Shown: positions 1-10,173, counted from the first letter of the stretch. The stretch is DNA of 41,139 bases from Cristatella mucedo (GCA_009760855.2 WPIO01000188.1:434001-475139), one strand, 5' to 3'. Program-made: numbers and translations. Notes: a model not told the origin generated them from the letters alone.

Positions 1-525
1 AGTTGGAGTGTAGATGTCGTTGCGTAAGAATTGTGGAAGCGAGTTCCACAGTCTAGGACCTGCAGAGCTAAAGCTTCTGTCGCCAACGGTCTTTAAGCCG
101 AGGAATGGGACAGCTAATTTATTGTCCACACAGGACCGGAGGGCGCGAACAGGCTGAAACTGATGCAGCAGTTCAGCTAGGTACGAAGGAGCCAAGCCGA
201 GGCCGGCCTTGTGGGTCAGCGTAGGAAATTTGCTCTGTATCCTTTGCTCAACTGGCAACCATCCTAGCTCTTTCAGCAAAGGTGACACGTGCTCAAACCG
301 CTGGGACTTGAAGACCAGCCTTGCAGCCATATTCATAGTCCGCTGTAGTGGCATAATAGCTTTCTTTGGTAGCCCAGCCAAAAGGAAATTACAATAATCA
401 AGCCGAGACAGAACTAAAGAGCTAGTTAAATTGTTTACAAGCCACTGTGGGAGACAGCTTCTAATCTTGGATAGGGATCGGATGTGATGGCTAGCTGTAA
501 AGGCAGTCTTCTGAATGAAGCGACG
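1..525 (-). mobile_element. LINE family B 3' fragment (RT C-terminus, copy 1)
   Basis: The minus strand encodes the C-terminal end of a CR1/L2-like non-LTR reverse transcriptase, with the typical thumb and tail signatures SRLDYCNSLL-like, LGWLPVEQRI and RSFSSAGPRLWNSLPQFL. It is nearly identical to the copies at 20961-21653 and 32474-33046. The element enters from outside the window. It stops at about 525, where the family B sequence (ending gaatgaagc) switches abruptly to family A sequence. It carries no complete domain and is a dead 5'-truncated insertion. Confidence 0.85.
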
Positions 526-1313
526 AACCACAGGGACCTACTAAATGCTGCCCTAAATAGGTGTGTTGTTAAGCTTATTTTAAATGTGGTCAGGTCAGGG
601 GATGTTCTGGCGCAGGTCGGAAGGGAGTTCCAGACTTTGGGAGCATATGAGCTAAATGCACGGTCTCCAAAGGATTTAAAGTTTGTATGAGGTATTTCTA
701 GACTGTTGGATTCCGAAAAGCAGGTGGTACGATGCTTGGCCTGATGGGGGAGTATGTCGGAGAGATAGACTGGAGCCATAGAATTAAGGGACCTAAAAGT
801 GAGCGACAAAACCTTGAAGTCAATCCGTTGCTTGACTGGTAACCAGTGCAGGTCGGCGAGAAGTGGAGTAATGTGGCAACTGAGACACTCACGACAGACA
901 AGCCTAGCTGCAGAGTTTTGCACCAGCTGCAATCGCCTGATCGCACATGCTGGTAGGCCAGTAAGCAGTGAGTTGCAGAAGTCGAGACGAGATGTCACGA
1001 ATGCACGGACCAACTTAGACGTGTTATCCTTATCTAAACAAGCCCGAATTTTAGCAATATTATGAAGTTTAAAATTGGCAGATTTGACTGTGGAGCTGAT
1101 ATGGTCGTCTAACGAGAGGTCGCTTTGGAATATGACACCTAGATTTCGAGCTGATTCGACAGGAGATATGCTGGCAGAGCCAATTTTGAGAGACAGCCTT
1201 TCCAATCTCTGAATCACACTGGGTTTGCCCATAACTAGCAAGTTAGTTTTGTCATCGTTTAGTTTTAGAAAATTTGCTGCTATCCGTGTGTGGATGTCAT
1301 CAATACATGATTA
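526..1313 (-). mobile_element. LINE family A fragment (RT C-terminus)
   Basis: The minus-strand frame reads through a CR1/L2-type reverse transcriptase C-terminus. Signatures are NFLKLNDDKT (about 1270-1240), SARNLGVIF, FVTSRLDFCNSLLTGLP, LHWLPVKQRIDFKVL and DRAFSSYAPKVWNSLP. The frame extends past the apparent TTG start at 1241 to a TAA at about 1311, so that start is not biological. Downstream of the family A reading frame it runs into the family B copy at 1-525, giving a chimeric open frame at 435-1241. Confidence 0.85.
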
Positions 1314-1778
1314 AGCAGCTGAACGTTGCAGCAAGCCCGTTAGAATCTGTGGGTTGTAGTGGCTAACTAAGCTTGGCAGTCACGGTGGAGTCTGACATGG
1401 GTGGCATAGACAAAACTGGATGTTGAGCATGTTGAACTGAATTTCTTGCTCGGTGAGAAGCTCGCGAACGACCATTCGGCTAGTATGGGCGATCGAGTCA
1501 AACTTAACACGTTTTTTGGACTAGTGGCGCCGGTTGGTTCAAAGGCTCCCCAGCCGGGTGCCAGCAATTACCATAGGTAGCACGTCTGGCAAGTACACTC
1601 CAACAGCAGTCCTACGGTAATCCAATTTGGCAGAAACCAGTGGATGAATGCATCGAGACAACAACAGCTGACCCTAGCAGCATATTACAATTTCGGCGTT
1701 TGTGTGACTTACGATCTTTGGCAGCCTAATGCTAGTTAGTTTGGTTTATCCTCACTGGCTCTTCCTTGCTACCTTTAG

Positions 1779-1972
1779 GAGGACAACGTGTCAAAGTTTG
1801 TTGCCGTGGATTCTTTTATCCAGGTTCGCATCAATCCTTCTGAGGATTTGCTTAACTGGGCCAAGTCCGTGACGTCGCACTACAAAAACATCATTGTGAC
1901 CAATTTCACGACGTCATGGCGAAATGGCCTGGCTTTCTGCGCCATCATTCATCACTTTCGCCCGGATCTCAT
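1779..1972 (+). CDS. EHBP1: EHBP1 exon: N-terminal half of the CH domain (first exon in window)
   Basis: This exon opens the partial EHBP1 orthologue (residues 1-65 of the 719 visible). EHBP1 proteins are cytosolic scaffolds of endosomal recycling: a C2 domain binds lipid, the CH domain contacts actin, NPF motifs bind EHD proteins and the bMERB domain binds Rab8-family GTPases. The exon contains [11 protein letters not shown], then [19 protein letters not shown], the characteristic CH signature of this family. The acceptor is acctttag at 1771-1778 and the donor is at|gtgagt at 1973. It ends in phase 2, splitting an Ile codon completed at 3835. The preceding exons, including the C2 domain, are not in the window, so this is a 5'-partial gene. 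Identification rests on the CH and bMERB sequences together. Confidence 0.95.
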
Positions 1973-2138
1973 GTGAGTGGCCTGCTGCCTCGGCAGATGC
2001 TCGACAGACTGTCCTCCTCCGTGATCGAATCTGTCGAATTGTGCTCTTCGATCCGAGGTCATGCCGTTGGATTGTCAGCTCCACATGGTCTTGTCCTGCT
2101 CACTTCTGAATAGGACAAGAGAAGGCAGATCCAGCTAA

Positions 2139-2625
2139 TTGTAATGTAATGTAATGTATCTCCACGTGTAACTGCCCAAAGCCACAAAGACCGTGGGTGT
2201 TACACCTGAGTTATGTATAGCCCACTCAGAGCAAATTCGGTAATGATAATAATAGTAATAATAATAATAATGCACTTGATAAAGCGCCCTCAGAGAACTC
2301 AACCTCTTTCTAGGCGCTTTACATCTGCTAGCAAGCAGACTTAATTTCATACAGCAAGGAGAAAATGAGAAGAATAGCAGAGTCAGGAGAGCAGTTGCGG
2401 TGGTGATTAGCACGGAAGTGGCAGCTCAGGATGAGTGGAAAGGTTGTGCCATAGTCGGCAGCAGGAGAGCAGTTGTTGTTGTGTAAGAGTTGTGGAAGTG
2501 AGTACCACAGTCGAGGACGTGCAGAGCAAAAGCTTATGTTGCTAACGGTCTTTATGCAGAGTGTCCATGCAGGACCTGAGGGCACGAGGAGGTTGAAACT
2601 GGTGCAACAGTTCAGCTAGTTATCA
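2139..2625 (-). mobile_element. LINE family B 3' end, interrupted (copy 2)
   Basis: The left edge is the family B 3' terminus, a run of aatgt pentamers followed by the conserved tail (tctccacgtgtaactgcccaaa and onward). Family B sequence runs to 2240, is interrupted by a LINE A tail at 2241-2328, and resumes at tagcaagcag (2329) with the coding remnant that corresponds to 32540-32840. The minus-strand translation still resembles RPRLWYSLPQLLHNNN, so it is an old decayed copy. Confidence 0.8.
2241..2328 (-). mobile_element. LINE family A 3' tail nested in LINE B
   Basis: An 88-bp block of ATT-type repeats followed by the conserved family A tail (gcacttgataaagcgccctc, then the agagaactcaa and tctttctaggcgctttaca segments). 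It sits between two stretches of LINE B that are contiguous in the copy at 32540-32560, so it inserted after LINE B. Confidence 0.8.
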
Positions 2626-2873
2626 AATTATCTCAGCAAAACGATTTAGTGCCTTGATCAGCCCAGCTTCTCTTCACGTGTAACCCTAGCGTCGGGCTGG
2701 TCTCACGACAGCAACCGGATAAAATGCATAGTGAACTTGCTGTTGCTGCATGCATGAGAACTATGATGCATTGCAAGGATTCTTTCCAGCTAGCAGATAG
2801 AAAGTGGAACTTAATAAAGGGCGACAGTATAGGACAGAACATGGTGAGCAGTGAAAAGAGGAAATTCCTTAAA

Positions 2874-2884
2874 GGAGAGAGAGA

Positions 2885-2951
<67 letters not shown>

Positions 2952-2985
2952 GGAGAGAAAGAGGGAGAGAGAGGAAGAAAGGGAT
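2874..2985. repeat. (GA)n microsatellite
   Basis: An almost uninterrupted GA dinucleotide array, imperfect at both ends with GGGA and GAAA variants. Polar open frames (Arg-Glu on +, Leu-Ser on -) are artefacts of the repeat. Confidence 0.95.
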
Positions 2986-3270
2986 GGGGATAAGCAGATA
3001 AATACTGTAAATAGAAACGTACATACAGGCTTACGTGCGTGCATACTTCGATATATGTTCTTACTGCAGATAGATAGCTAGATGCATTTCTCTACCTATA
3101 CATAGAAGAAAGAGAGATAGGGGCAGACCAACCAGTACAAGAGGTGAAGATAGACCAGAAAAGAGACAATGATAAGGCAGACAGAGAAAGCAAGTGAGAG
3201 ACGCACAGAGGCAGCAAGAGAGACAGACCGAGTCAGAGACAAGCATAAACAGACAGAGAATGAAAGAGAC

Positions 3271-3386
3271 AATATATAAAATTCATTTGTATATCGCCCT
3301 ACGAGAACTTAATCTCTATTCTAGCGCTTCACTTTGCCATGGGGCTCGAGCCCACGACCTCCACCTGACCTTGGTCTGGGCAAGCA
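3271..3386 (-). mobile_element. SINE family 1 (tRNA head plus LINE A-like tail)
   Basis: On the minus strand a tRNA-like region with the box-B-like gggctcgagccc leads into a tail matching the 3' end of LINE A (agagattaagttctcgtagg, with a box of A+T at the end). The tRNA head is incomplete here. The best preserved copy is at 15322-15459. Confidence 0.65.
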
Positions 3387-3439
3387 GAGAAAGAGGAGAG
3401 CAGAGACAGAGATTAAGAGAGGCAGAGACAAAGATAATC

Positions 3440-3516
3440 GTATTAATACTAATGCATTTGATATAGTTCACTCAGAGAACTCAATCTTTGTCTAGGCACT
3501 TTGCATTTGCTGAAGA
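3440..3516 (-). mobile_element. LINE family A 3' tail
   Basis: A short 5'-truncated copy holding only the conserved tail (tgcatttgatatagttcact, then the cagagaactcaatctttgtc segment and tctaggcactttgcatttgct). The ATT repeat at its end is degraded to tattaatactaa. Confidence 0.7.
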
Positions 3517-3834
3517 TGTCCATAGGCACATAAGTTTTTATGCCCCATGGTCAAACAGCAAACAGATAAGCTTTAAACAGGTCTTAGCTATATCGGTTTC
3601 CATAAACGATATTCGCAATAACTTCGGATTTCGGAAGAATTGTGCAACAGACAAGAAACGTGTGTAAGCGTTCTCGGTGTGCCGAGGCAGTGTAGATTGA
3701 GATTGGCTGCATTCTCAAGAATAATCGAAACTCTGTAGTTAGGCAGGCATATGGCAAGACGGTTCATCTTAAATAATGCAAAGAAAGCCTGAAAAGGACT
3801 TTTTTACAATCGCCACCTGCCATTGATGTTGCAG

Positions 3835-4120
3835 CGACTATGGCAGCCTAGTGCAAGCGGACGTCCGAGGAAACAACAAGCTGGCTTTCGACACTGGCGC
3901 CTTGCTTGGCATTGACAAGATCCTGGAGCCGTCCGACATGATGGCACTCAAGGTGCCAGATAAGCTCCAGGTCATGACCTACATCCACGCCATGCGGTCG
4001 AGGCTTGATGCTGCGTCCGCTCAGCCCCACGACGAAGGCGCACTGGACGAGAGCACGAGCGAGCAGCAGGGCGCCTCGGCAGACTTGGCTGCTCCTTCCT
4101 ACGTCAGAGCCTCTCTCCTG
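3835..4120 (+). CDS. EHBP1: EHBP1 exon: C-terminal half of the CH domain plus acidic linker
   Basis: Residues 65-160. The exon continues the CH domain with IDYGSLVQADVRGNNKLAF, then GIDKILEPSDM, VPDKLQVMTYIHAMRSRLD. The LEPSDM and VPDK...MTY blocks are typical of EHBP1-class CH domains. After the domain it turns into an acidic and Gln/Ser/Ala-rich tail (EGALDESTSEQQGA). The acceptor is gatgttgcag ending at 3834. The donor gtaatt at 4121 is weak, but it leaves phase 0, which matches the next exon. No CH core position is obviously lost compared with the family. Confidence 0.95.
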
Positions 4121-5099
4121 GTAATTTGCATTCTGCTATGGCTCTGCTTACCAGACCGCGCCTTGTAGCATGGGGACGGCAGGGACTTGGTGCTTCATAG
4201 GCTGTCAGTATGCTTCGTATGCCTCTGCTGAGTATTGCGTGACACCCTATAGACGTAACATTATTTGTCATGTTTCGACATAAGGGATTGCAATCGTTGG
4301 GGGAGGCAGCAGATGGCTTTGCTCGAGCGTGGCTGTTTAAGGGCGATGCTAGCCTGTGCAGGAAATGTCAGGTGGCCCATTTCCGGGTATTCACGACAGC
4401 CTGGTTGGCTGACTCCTACATGTGTCCCTGAAGGTCAATTTTTCTGCCACAGCTCTTTGGGAGTAGAGCTCTGTAAACGGCGATGAACTGTGTAGAAGCT
4501 GCTGATTGTGTCTGTCGTGGTTTAGTATACGTGATAGCTTGTTATGAATGGGCTTATCTTGTGCCTATTGTGAGATATCTGAAGTTGCTTCAGATCTACC
4601 CTAGTCGTGAAAAATGCCGGTTCTTGAGGTGATGACTTCTTTTCTCTACTGGTTCTTCTTTGTTTCTGAGGTCTAAGTGCTTGCCTTGGATTCAGAGGTC
4701 AAGGTGCTGGCCTTTGATGACCGAGTTTGTGGGCTTTAGCCCTGAGGGAGATAAGAAGTGCCAGGATTGAGATTCGGTTATCTAAGGACGCTGTGAAATG
4801 AATTATTTATTTAATTAGTTAACTTATGATTATTATTACACAAACACATGTATATCTTTAGTCAGCCTGTGTGTTGGTGCTGTTTCTTAGGATGTGCCAT
4901 GTTATTAGTCATCTCTGGAGGGCTCTGTAATTGCAAACATACTCAGCTTCCAATTTCATGTACCTTCACGGAATTTGCAGACAGGTGTGCATGTATTTCT
5001 GCCGAATCAAGATACTTTTAGGATGGAGCTTTATGTAATCATACAGCTCCTTGATTAAAATGGTAATAATGTGAGTCATATTAAACTGTGATACATTGG

Positions 5100-5170
5100 G
5101 TGAATGGTTGAGTCGCTCAACTAGCAATCGTGATGGCTGATCTTCGATTCCTGTTAGGGCTCACTGCATT
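5100..5170 (+). mobile_element. possible tRNA-derived SINE head
   Basis: gggtgaatggttgagtcgct resembles a box A region, and gatcttcgattcctgttagg resembles box B with TTCGATTCC. No tail homologous to the other SINEs follows clearly. It could be a diverged family 2 copy or chance. Confidence 0.35.
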
Positions 5171-5464
5171 CAGAGGCCTAATGCCCAGTGTATTTTAAAC
5201 TTGTTTAGTCATCATCCATCCTTGGCAGGTGAAGCATGCGATTACATCGAAATCTAGTGCTTTTTAGTCTTCATAAACTCCTGCTTCTTAGTCACCGATG
5301 CCTCCTTCTCAGGCTGCTGCTGTTTGCCTTCGGACTGGGCATGTGACTTGCAGCTATTGTAGCAGCTGTGCCTCACAGCTGGCAAACAGTTCTGTAGCTT
5401 CGATCTGCCATCCTTGCTAATTGTGAAGCAGCTACAAAAGTCGTTGTCCAGGCTGCTTATTTGT

Positions 5465-5618
5465 AAAATTATAAAATCTGTTTTTATTGCACCCTAAGAG
5501 AGCCGAATCTCAGTTCAGGCCCTTCACATATGCAATGGGCTCGAGCCCACGACCTCGGTCATAAAATACATTCAGCTTGACCTTGGTTCAAGGGGAGCCG
5601 TAACCACTGGGTCGAATC
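5465..5618 (-). mobile_element. SINE family 1 copy
   Basis: On the minus strand the tRNA-like head (cgacccagtggttacgg, box A region) and box-B-like gggctcgagccc precede the LINE A-like tail. About 35 extra bases lie between boxes A and B compared with the 15322-15459 copy. Confidence 0.65.
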
Positions 5619-5880
5619 GTCTTACTATTTTGTGTGTGAATGCTACCAAATCCCGACCGTTTAGCCACTTCTACTTTGGTCTAGAGTTGGACCGGTGAGT
5701 AGCGCCTGTGGAGCCCACTAGCGTCTCGCTAGCATCGGCGCTTTCATTGCTATGTCATGGGCGCAACAGCAGGTCAGCGCACGGCAGCGAGACCGGCTGC
5801 GCCCGAGCCATGGTGCGCGCCGGCTGTGGTGCCCGGTCCGTGCACACTGCCTGCCAGTCGATTGGGCCCCCCATGTGCAG

Positions 5881-6234
5881 GTGGAGGAAGTCGACAGCGA
5901 CCTGGACGCTGCCATCGCCTGTCAGGTGTACGGCGAGGACTTGGTCAGGCAGCGCTCGCTATCGACCCCGAAGCCCTCGTCACCGCCGGCAGATCCGTCC
6001 GCCGTCGGCCAGCCTGAGCCGGTGGCTTCTGCGGTCGCAAAGGACGCCGCCCTACAGTCAGCCTCAGCTTCCGTGCGAATCGCCGGTGCTGCTCCAGTGC
6101 CTGCCGTCTTGTCTTCGTCGGCGCTGCCGGTATCTGCTCGCTTGTCACCCACCGACGGTTCATCGGCTCGCGCTGCAGCACCGCATGCGCCGGTCGAGAC
6201 GAGTGCCGCCGCCAAGCTGCCGCCGCCAAAAGAG
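5881..6234 (+). CDS. EHBP1: EHBP1 exon: Ser/Pro/Ala-rich linker
   Basis: Residues 161-278, 118 codons in phase 0 at both ends. The exon starts VEEVDSDLDAAIACQVYGED and becomes Pro/Ser/Ala-rich with no recognisable domain. It ends KLPPPKE before a strong donor (gag|gtacgt at 6235). The acceptor is ccatgtgcag ending at 5880. The same frame stays open upstream to 5752, so an earlier start of the exon cannot be excluded. Assignment to EHBP1 rests on position, phase and consistent splice sites, since linker sequences in this family are not conserved. The region is much richer in G+C and CpG than its surroundings and is open in several frames on both strands. Confidence 0.8.
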
Positions 6235-7014
6235 GTACGTCGGCCACATGCAGCACTGCCCGTACATGCTGCAGGCGTCATGAAACGTGTGTCGCTGCGA
6301 AATGCAGCCGCTGCTGCCAGCGCATGCATGTGCAGTGGCTCTGTCGGCGGTTGGCTGGTTCGCCTGCCCTTGAGTGCATGCTTGGCCCAGAGAGGCTTCA
6401 GCGCGGGTGCAGCACGAGCAGCAAGCGTGCTCATGTGCGTGGGCTGCGCGCGATGAGGCGCCTGTCAGTGCGAGAGTGACCGGCGACGTCTCGGCAAGTG
6501 AAGTAGACCGACCAGCAGGTCGTGCATGAGTATGAGCCCCGATGAGGTCGGGCGTCCTCATGAACGCGACATTGCGCCCCTGACCTTAAAACCACGCGAG
6601 CCTAGGTCGAATTGTGTTTGTGTTCTTGAAATGGTAGCAGCATTACGCAGCTGAGCTGACCATTCTCTGTTTCGATCCGGACTACTGCCTAATTGCTCAT
6701 GGCTGACTGGCTTCCTAAATCGATTTCCGAAAGTGCCCTTGCCAGGGACTCATTAGCCATTGCCTAGGGTTCTTGACTCACCTCGATCACCACTACCACT
6801 GCTCAATGTGGTGGTATAGAAAGTTAGCCGTCCACGACCTGCAGACAATATCGAATAGCTGTGAGAAAGGCTGCTACATCCACAGCTGCCGTGAAGCACC
6901 ACAGCCAGAATGCTATGCTGATACGGCTAGAAAGCTGAGCCGCTCAAAAACAATAGCTGCAAGTGGTGTGTGAGGCCGCGTTTTTGCCTTGTTCTCGTTT
7001 TTTAAGAATTAACA

Positions 7015-7295
7015 ATTAATTTTAATAATAACAATAATAATACACTTGATAAAACGCCCTCGGAGAATGCAATCTCTTTCTAGGCGCATCACATTTGCTG
7101 CAAAGGAAACACTGCCGAATGGTGAGTGGTATCGTGCTTGATAAACAGCATGAATAACATGATTAGTGCTGACATGCACAGGGTCAGCATGCAAGTGTGG
7201 TTAGTGGCAGCATGCCCAGTGTCAGCAAGCATAAGCACATAATGGACGAATCACATGACCCACTAAATGCTGTCATAAATAGTTGCGTTTTTATT
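7015..7295 (-). mobile_element. LINE family A 3'-UTR fragment
   Basis: The minus strand holds the family A 3' UTR with its two tandem gctgacac(c)tgtgcatg units, the conserved tail (tctttctaggcgc, tgataaaacgccctc) and terminal ATT repeats. Homologous to 14720-14972 and 33430-33650 on the opposite strand. Confidence 0.85.
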
Positions 7296-8148
7296 TTATC
7301 CAGAGCCAGTACATGATATTCGTGTTCTCTTTGGTTCAGTCGTGTGATTCCTGGCCAAGTCTTGTCTTGCGATAGCAGCCTTGACGGGATAATGAGGTAG
7401 CTAGCCAGAGCTAGCTGGCAGCAAGCACGTCGTGCATCACTGCTCGGCTGCTCCGGAGCAGCTTGTGCCTTGCAATTTCGTTTCACTTGGCAGTAATGAG
7501 CTACTGGGACATGCATATGTCCTGCTTGCTTTTCTGTTCGAGCGTTACTCTACTCTGTCATCCGTGTCTTCCATTTCTATTATGACCCTGCTTTGCAGTG
7601 CTAATTGCTTGTTGCTGAGCCTCCTGACGGCACTACTTTCAGCGTTATCGAGATCTCAGTGTCGCTACAACGGCTCATCGGCATATCATGCCAATCTGTT
7701 ACTCTAGGGAACTGTGCACACACACCACATACACAGGCACTCGTGTATGCGGTCGCGATTCGCCCGCGTTACCTGTTGTTTCCATACTTTTAACGCGATC
7801 ACAGTTTTTGGTCTGCAATAGCTGCAAGTGTAGTCCTTATTGGCATGGCTTGGTATCGTAGAGCTGAGGCCCTGTCAGTAAATATACTACGATCTTAACC
7901 TGTGCCCCCATCTAATGGACCGAAAGCTACTGACCATGTCTGGAACAGACCATTGCAATTCCATTCTTTAAGAAATAAAGTGAGAGATGCAGCAGTTAAT
8001 TATTGCTATTGCACTGACTGTCATTGATGGCATTCGTAGTGTTGCTACAGCAAGGCTGTAGACGGTATGCTTTGCGTTTGTGTCTGTATTTGGGTATGCC
8101 TATCTGTATTGGGGTATGCCTATGTGTGCATGTGCATGAGCATGTAGG

Positions 8149-8168
8149 CGTGTGTGTGTGTGTGTGTG
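8149..8168. repeat. (GT)n microsatellite, short
   Basis: A GT run of about ten units in a GT-rich neighbourhood. Confidence 0.85.
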
Positions 8169-8366
8169 CAAGCGTTTGTTTGAAGTGGGCTCTCAGTGAA
8201 ACATCGCCTGTTTCTGTTATGCTGCTACATCCAGGTCCGTTGCAATGCTTTCTAAGCTGGTGCGTACTGCTCGAGCTGTTGTTCCCCGAAGCATTCCCGA
8301 TGTTGTGTCACTGTGGCGATCGCTTCTTTGTCGATCGAAGCACTACTCAAGTGATTGCCTCTGCAG

Positions 8367-8530
8367 GCTGTTCGGGCTGCAGTCACTCACCAGAGCGTTG
8401 CCAAGCAGCATCCTAAACAGCCACTGATGACGAGGAAGCAGCTTCTGAACCCATTCGACTCAGACGATGACGACGAGGGGCTTGTCACGCCCAGCCTGAC
8501 GCCAACTGCAGCAGCTGCAGTTGGTCTTGC
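8367..8530 (+). CDS. EHBP1: EHBP1 exon: NPF motif and acidic run
   Basis: Residues 279-333. It contains RKQLLNPFDSDDDDEGLVTP: an Asn-Pro-Phe tripeptide followed by aspartates. NPF motifs are the ligands of EH domains, and EHBP1 is named for binding EHD proteins through them. Only this single NPF is visible in the assembled exons, whereas vertebrate EHBP1 has several; others may lie in the missing 5' part. The acceptor is gcctctgcag ending at 8366. The donor gc|gtaagt at 8531 leaves phase 2, splitting an Ala codon. Confidence 0.88.
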
Positions 8531-8628
8531 GTAAGTGTGGCCGCACCAGAAAAGGCCATGCAGAGTTCAAGTTTGTGCTAACTGCATATCTACCGCCAGT
8601 CTACTGCTAATGTATAGTGTATACTATT

Positions 8629-8630
<2 letters not shown>

Positions 8631-8673
<43 letters not shown>
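8631..8673. repeat. (AC)n microsatellite
   Basis: About 21 uninterrupted AC units. Confidence 0.95.
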
Positions 8674-8675
<2 letters not shown>

Positions 8676-9326
8676 GATCTACTTACTTTGTCCCTAAATA
8701 TTTCTATGGAGAGTGTGTGTGATGCGTGCATGATGTGCATTTCCGTGCACAGGTGAGAACCGAGAAAATGACAACACTAGAGGTTGAAAGGGGGCCAGAA
8801 AGCCAGAAAGATAATGATTGTGTGCATGTACATACTAGCACATGCATATGTACCTGTGTATGTGCGCATGTATTTCTGTGTGTGCACTCTCGCTCGTGCG
8901 TGCACTTACAGTATGTGGGTTAGCTAAGGGAGCGAATGAATGAGAGATGCAGACAGGCAGAGACAGAGGAAAGGAGCAAGCGCACTGAGTTCAGTTCTGT
9001 TTATCCCCTGCTGTGCGTACTAGACATTCGCTACCTTTTAGGTGACTTCAAGCCAAGGTGAGATTACGTGCCTGGCCTAATGAAATGTTTGTCAACGAAA
9101 TTTTTTCCCAAAATTGTTCAACGGTTTTTGGATTTCACGTGCACGCGGCCTTGCATCGGACTCGTTTCAATTGGGCATGGCTGTCACGTCGTCCTGCTTC
9201 TGGCTACCTTTGTCTGTGCTTTCGTCAGGAGCTTGTTTCCCTGGTTTGCTGCCTTTCTTTGGCTGCCGCGGTTTTCTGGCAGCTGATTCTCTCCCGCCTC
9301 GTTTTCGTGCTGTGCCGGCATTGATG

Positions 9327-9344
9327 CCCCCCCCCCCCCCCCCC
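9327..9344. repeat. poly(C) tract
   Basis: Eighteen consecutive C residues on the + strand, a G-tract on the - strand. The length is likely to be unreliable in sequencing. Confidence 0.9.
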
Positions 9345-9476
9345 TCTATTTCGGCTACACGTCGCCGAAGACCTCGACAGAACTTGGCTGGTGTCGCAGT
9401 TGTTTCCTCTCACCCGGCTGATGTGCTGCTGCCGCAATGGTGCTTTGGCTCTCTGTTGCTGCATCGTCGTTCGCAG

Positions 9477-9609
9477 GCATGCCACTCCCACGACGTCTGA
9501 GCGGGGCGTCACCGGGAGCGCACCTGTTGCAGCTGCAGCCCAGCAGCCACCAGCAGCAGCAGCAGCAGCAGAGGCTGCACCTGGGAAGCTCACTGGCTTG
9601 GCCGGCCAA
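9477..9609 (+). CDS. EHBP1: EHBP1 exon: Ala-rich segment with CAG/GCA tract
   Basis: Residues 333-377. After the split Ala it reads HATPTTSERGVTGSAP and then an alanine/glutamine-rich run encoded by a near-perfect agcagcagcagc repeat (9551-9571), giving six consecutive Ala codons GCA. It ends GKLTGLAGQ at the donor caa|gtaagt (9610). The acceptor is gttcgcag ending at 9476. Frame continuity from the NPF exon is exact. The sequence is low-complexity, so the exon is supported by splice sites and phase, not by a domain. Confidence 0.75.
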
Positions 9610-9834
9610 GTAAGTGGCTCACTCTGAGCAGCCGTTGGAGCTGGGGCATAGCATAGAGTAGTACTGCAGCAGCACAGCCCAGCTGGCCGACCTGTTGTCT
9701 GCTTTGCCGACCTTTGCTGCTGCTGTGGGACTGAAGTGGTGTCGGGCTTAAACAGCGATTACACGGTCCATCTATTGCCCATCGGTCAAAACGGCCGGCA
9801 GATCGAGCCTGCGCAACCAGGATATCACAGCCCA

Positions 9835-10045
9835 GCTGGTCCATGCATTTGTGACATCCCATCTAGACTTTGTTCTGTATTACAGTTTGTTAATTATTCC
9901 AAAGGCAGGCTTGTCTGTTTTGAACTGTGCAACTGCTGCATTGCACTACTTCTCATTGAACTACGCTGACTTCCCATCAAGCAGCATATCGACTTCAATT
10001 CGATGTCCTGGTTTGACCCTGCTGTTGAGGTCCTTGCCTTTGACT
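9835..10045 (+). mobile_element. LINE family A RT remnant, badly decayed
   Basis: The + strand starts with LVHAFVTSHLDF, matching LVRAFVTSRLDF in the 435-1241 copy, then continues with nucleotide similarity (gctgacttcccatcaagcag, tcgacttcaattcgatgtcc) but many substitutions and frame breaks. Confidence 0.6.
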
Positions 10046-10082
10046 ATTGATGTCGTAACTTAAGCTCTGCATCGTATGTGAA

Positions 10083-10115
10083 GCACACACACACACACGC
10101 ACACACACACACACA

Positions 10116-10173
<58 letters not shown>
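10083..10173. repeat. (AC)n microsatellite
   Basis: About 45 AC units with single interruptions (CACACGCA, ACTCAC). Confidence 0.95.

Larger units (their letters stand above)
1973..3834 (+). other. EHBP1 intron between the two CH exons
   Basis: A 1,862-bp intron with GT..AG borders (donor gtgagt, acceptor gatgttgcag). It holds LINE B remnants at 2139-2625 split by a LINE A tail, a GA microsatellite at about 2874-2985, a purine-rich stretch to 3270, a SINE at 3271-3386 and a LINE A tail at about 3440-3516. I see no gene in it. Confidence 0.85.
4121..5880 (+). other. EHBP1 intron 3' of the CH exons
   Basis: A 1,760-bp intron (gtaatt..gtgcag). It contains a possible tRNA-like SINE head near 5100-5170 and a SINE family 1 copy at 5465-5618. 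The last 180 bp become strongly G+C-rich and run into the next exon. I recognise nothing else. Confidence 0.75.
6235..8366 (+). other. EHBP1 intron before the NPF exon
   Basis: A 2,132-bp intron (gtacgt..ctctgcag). The first 350 bp stay G+C-rich. It holds a LINE A 3' fragment at 7015-7295 and a GT run at 8149-8168. I see no other feature. Confidence 0.8.
8531..9476 (+). other. EHBP1 intron with AC repeat and poly(C)
   Basis: A 946-bp intron (gtaagt..tcgttcgcag). It holds an (AC)n array at 8631-8673, a GT-rich patch around 8818-8880 and a run of 18 C at 9327-9344. Nothing else is recognised. Confidence 0.8.

Noticed and set aside
209-397. 62-codon plus-strand frame recurring at 21277 and 32874
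   Set aside because: It recurs only because it is antisense to the conserved LINE B reverse transcriptase region.
5922-6434. 170-codon antisense frame across the third EHBP1 exon
   Set aside because: Ala/Thr/Ser composition typical of antisense to G+C-rich coding DNA, with no motif. The + strand has matching splice sites and phase.
10083-10173. CRISPR-like or tandem array
   Set aside because: A simple AC dinucleotide repeat without spacers, in animal DNA.
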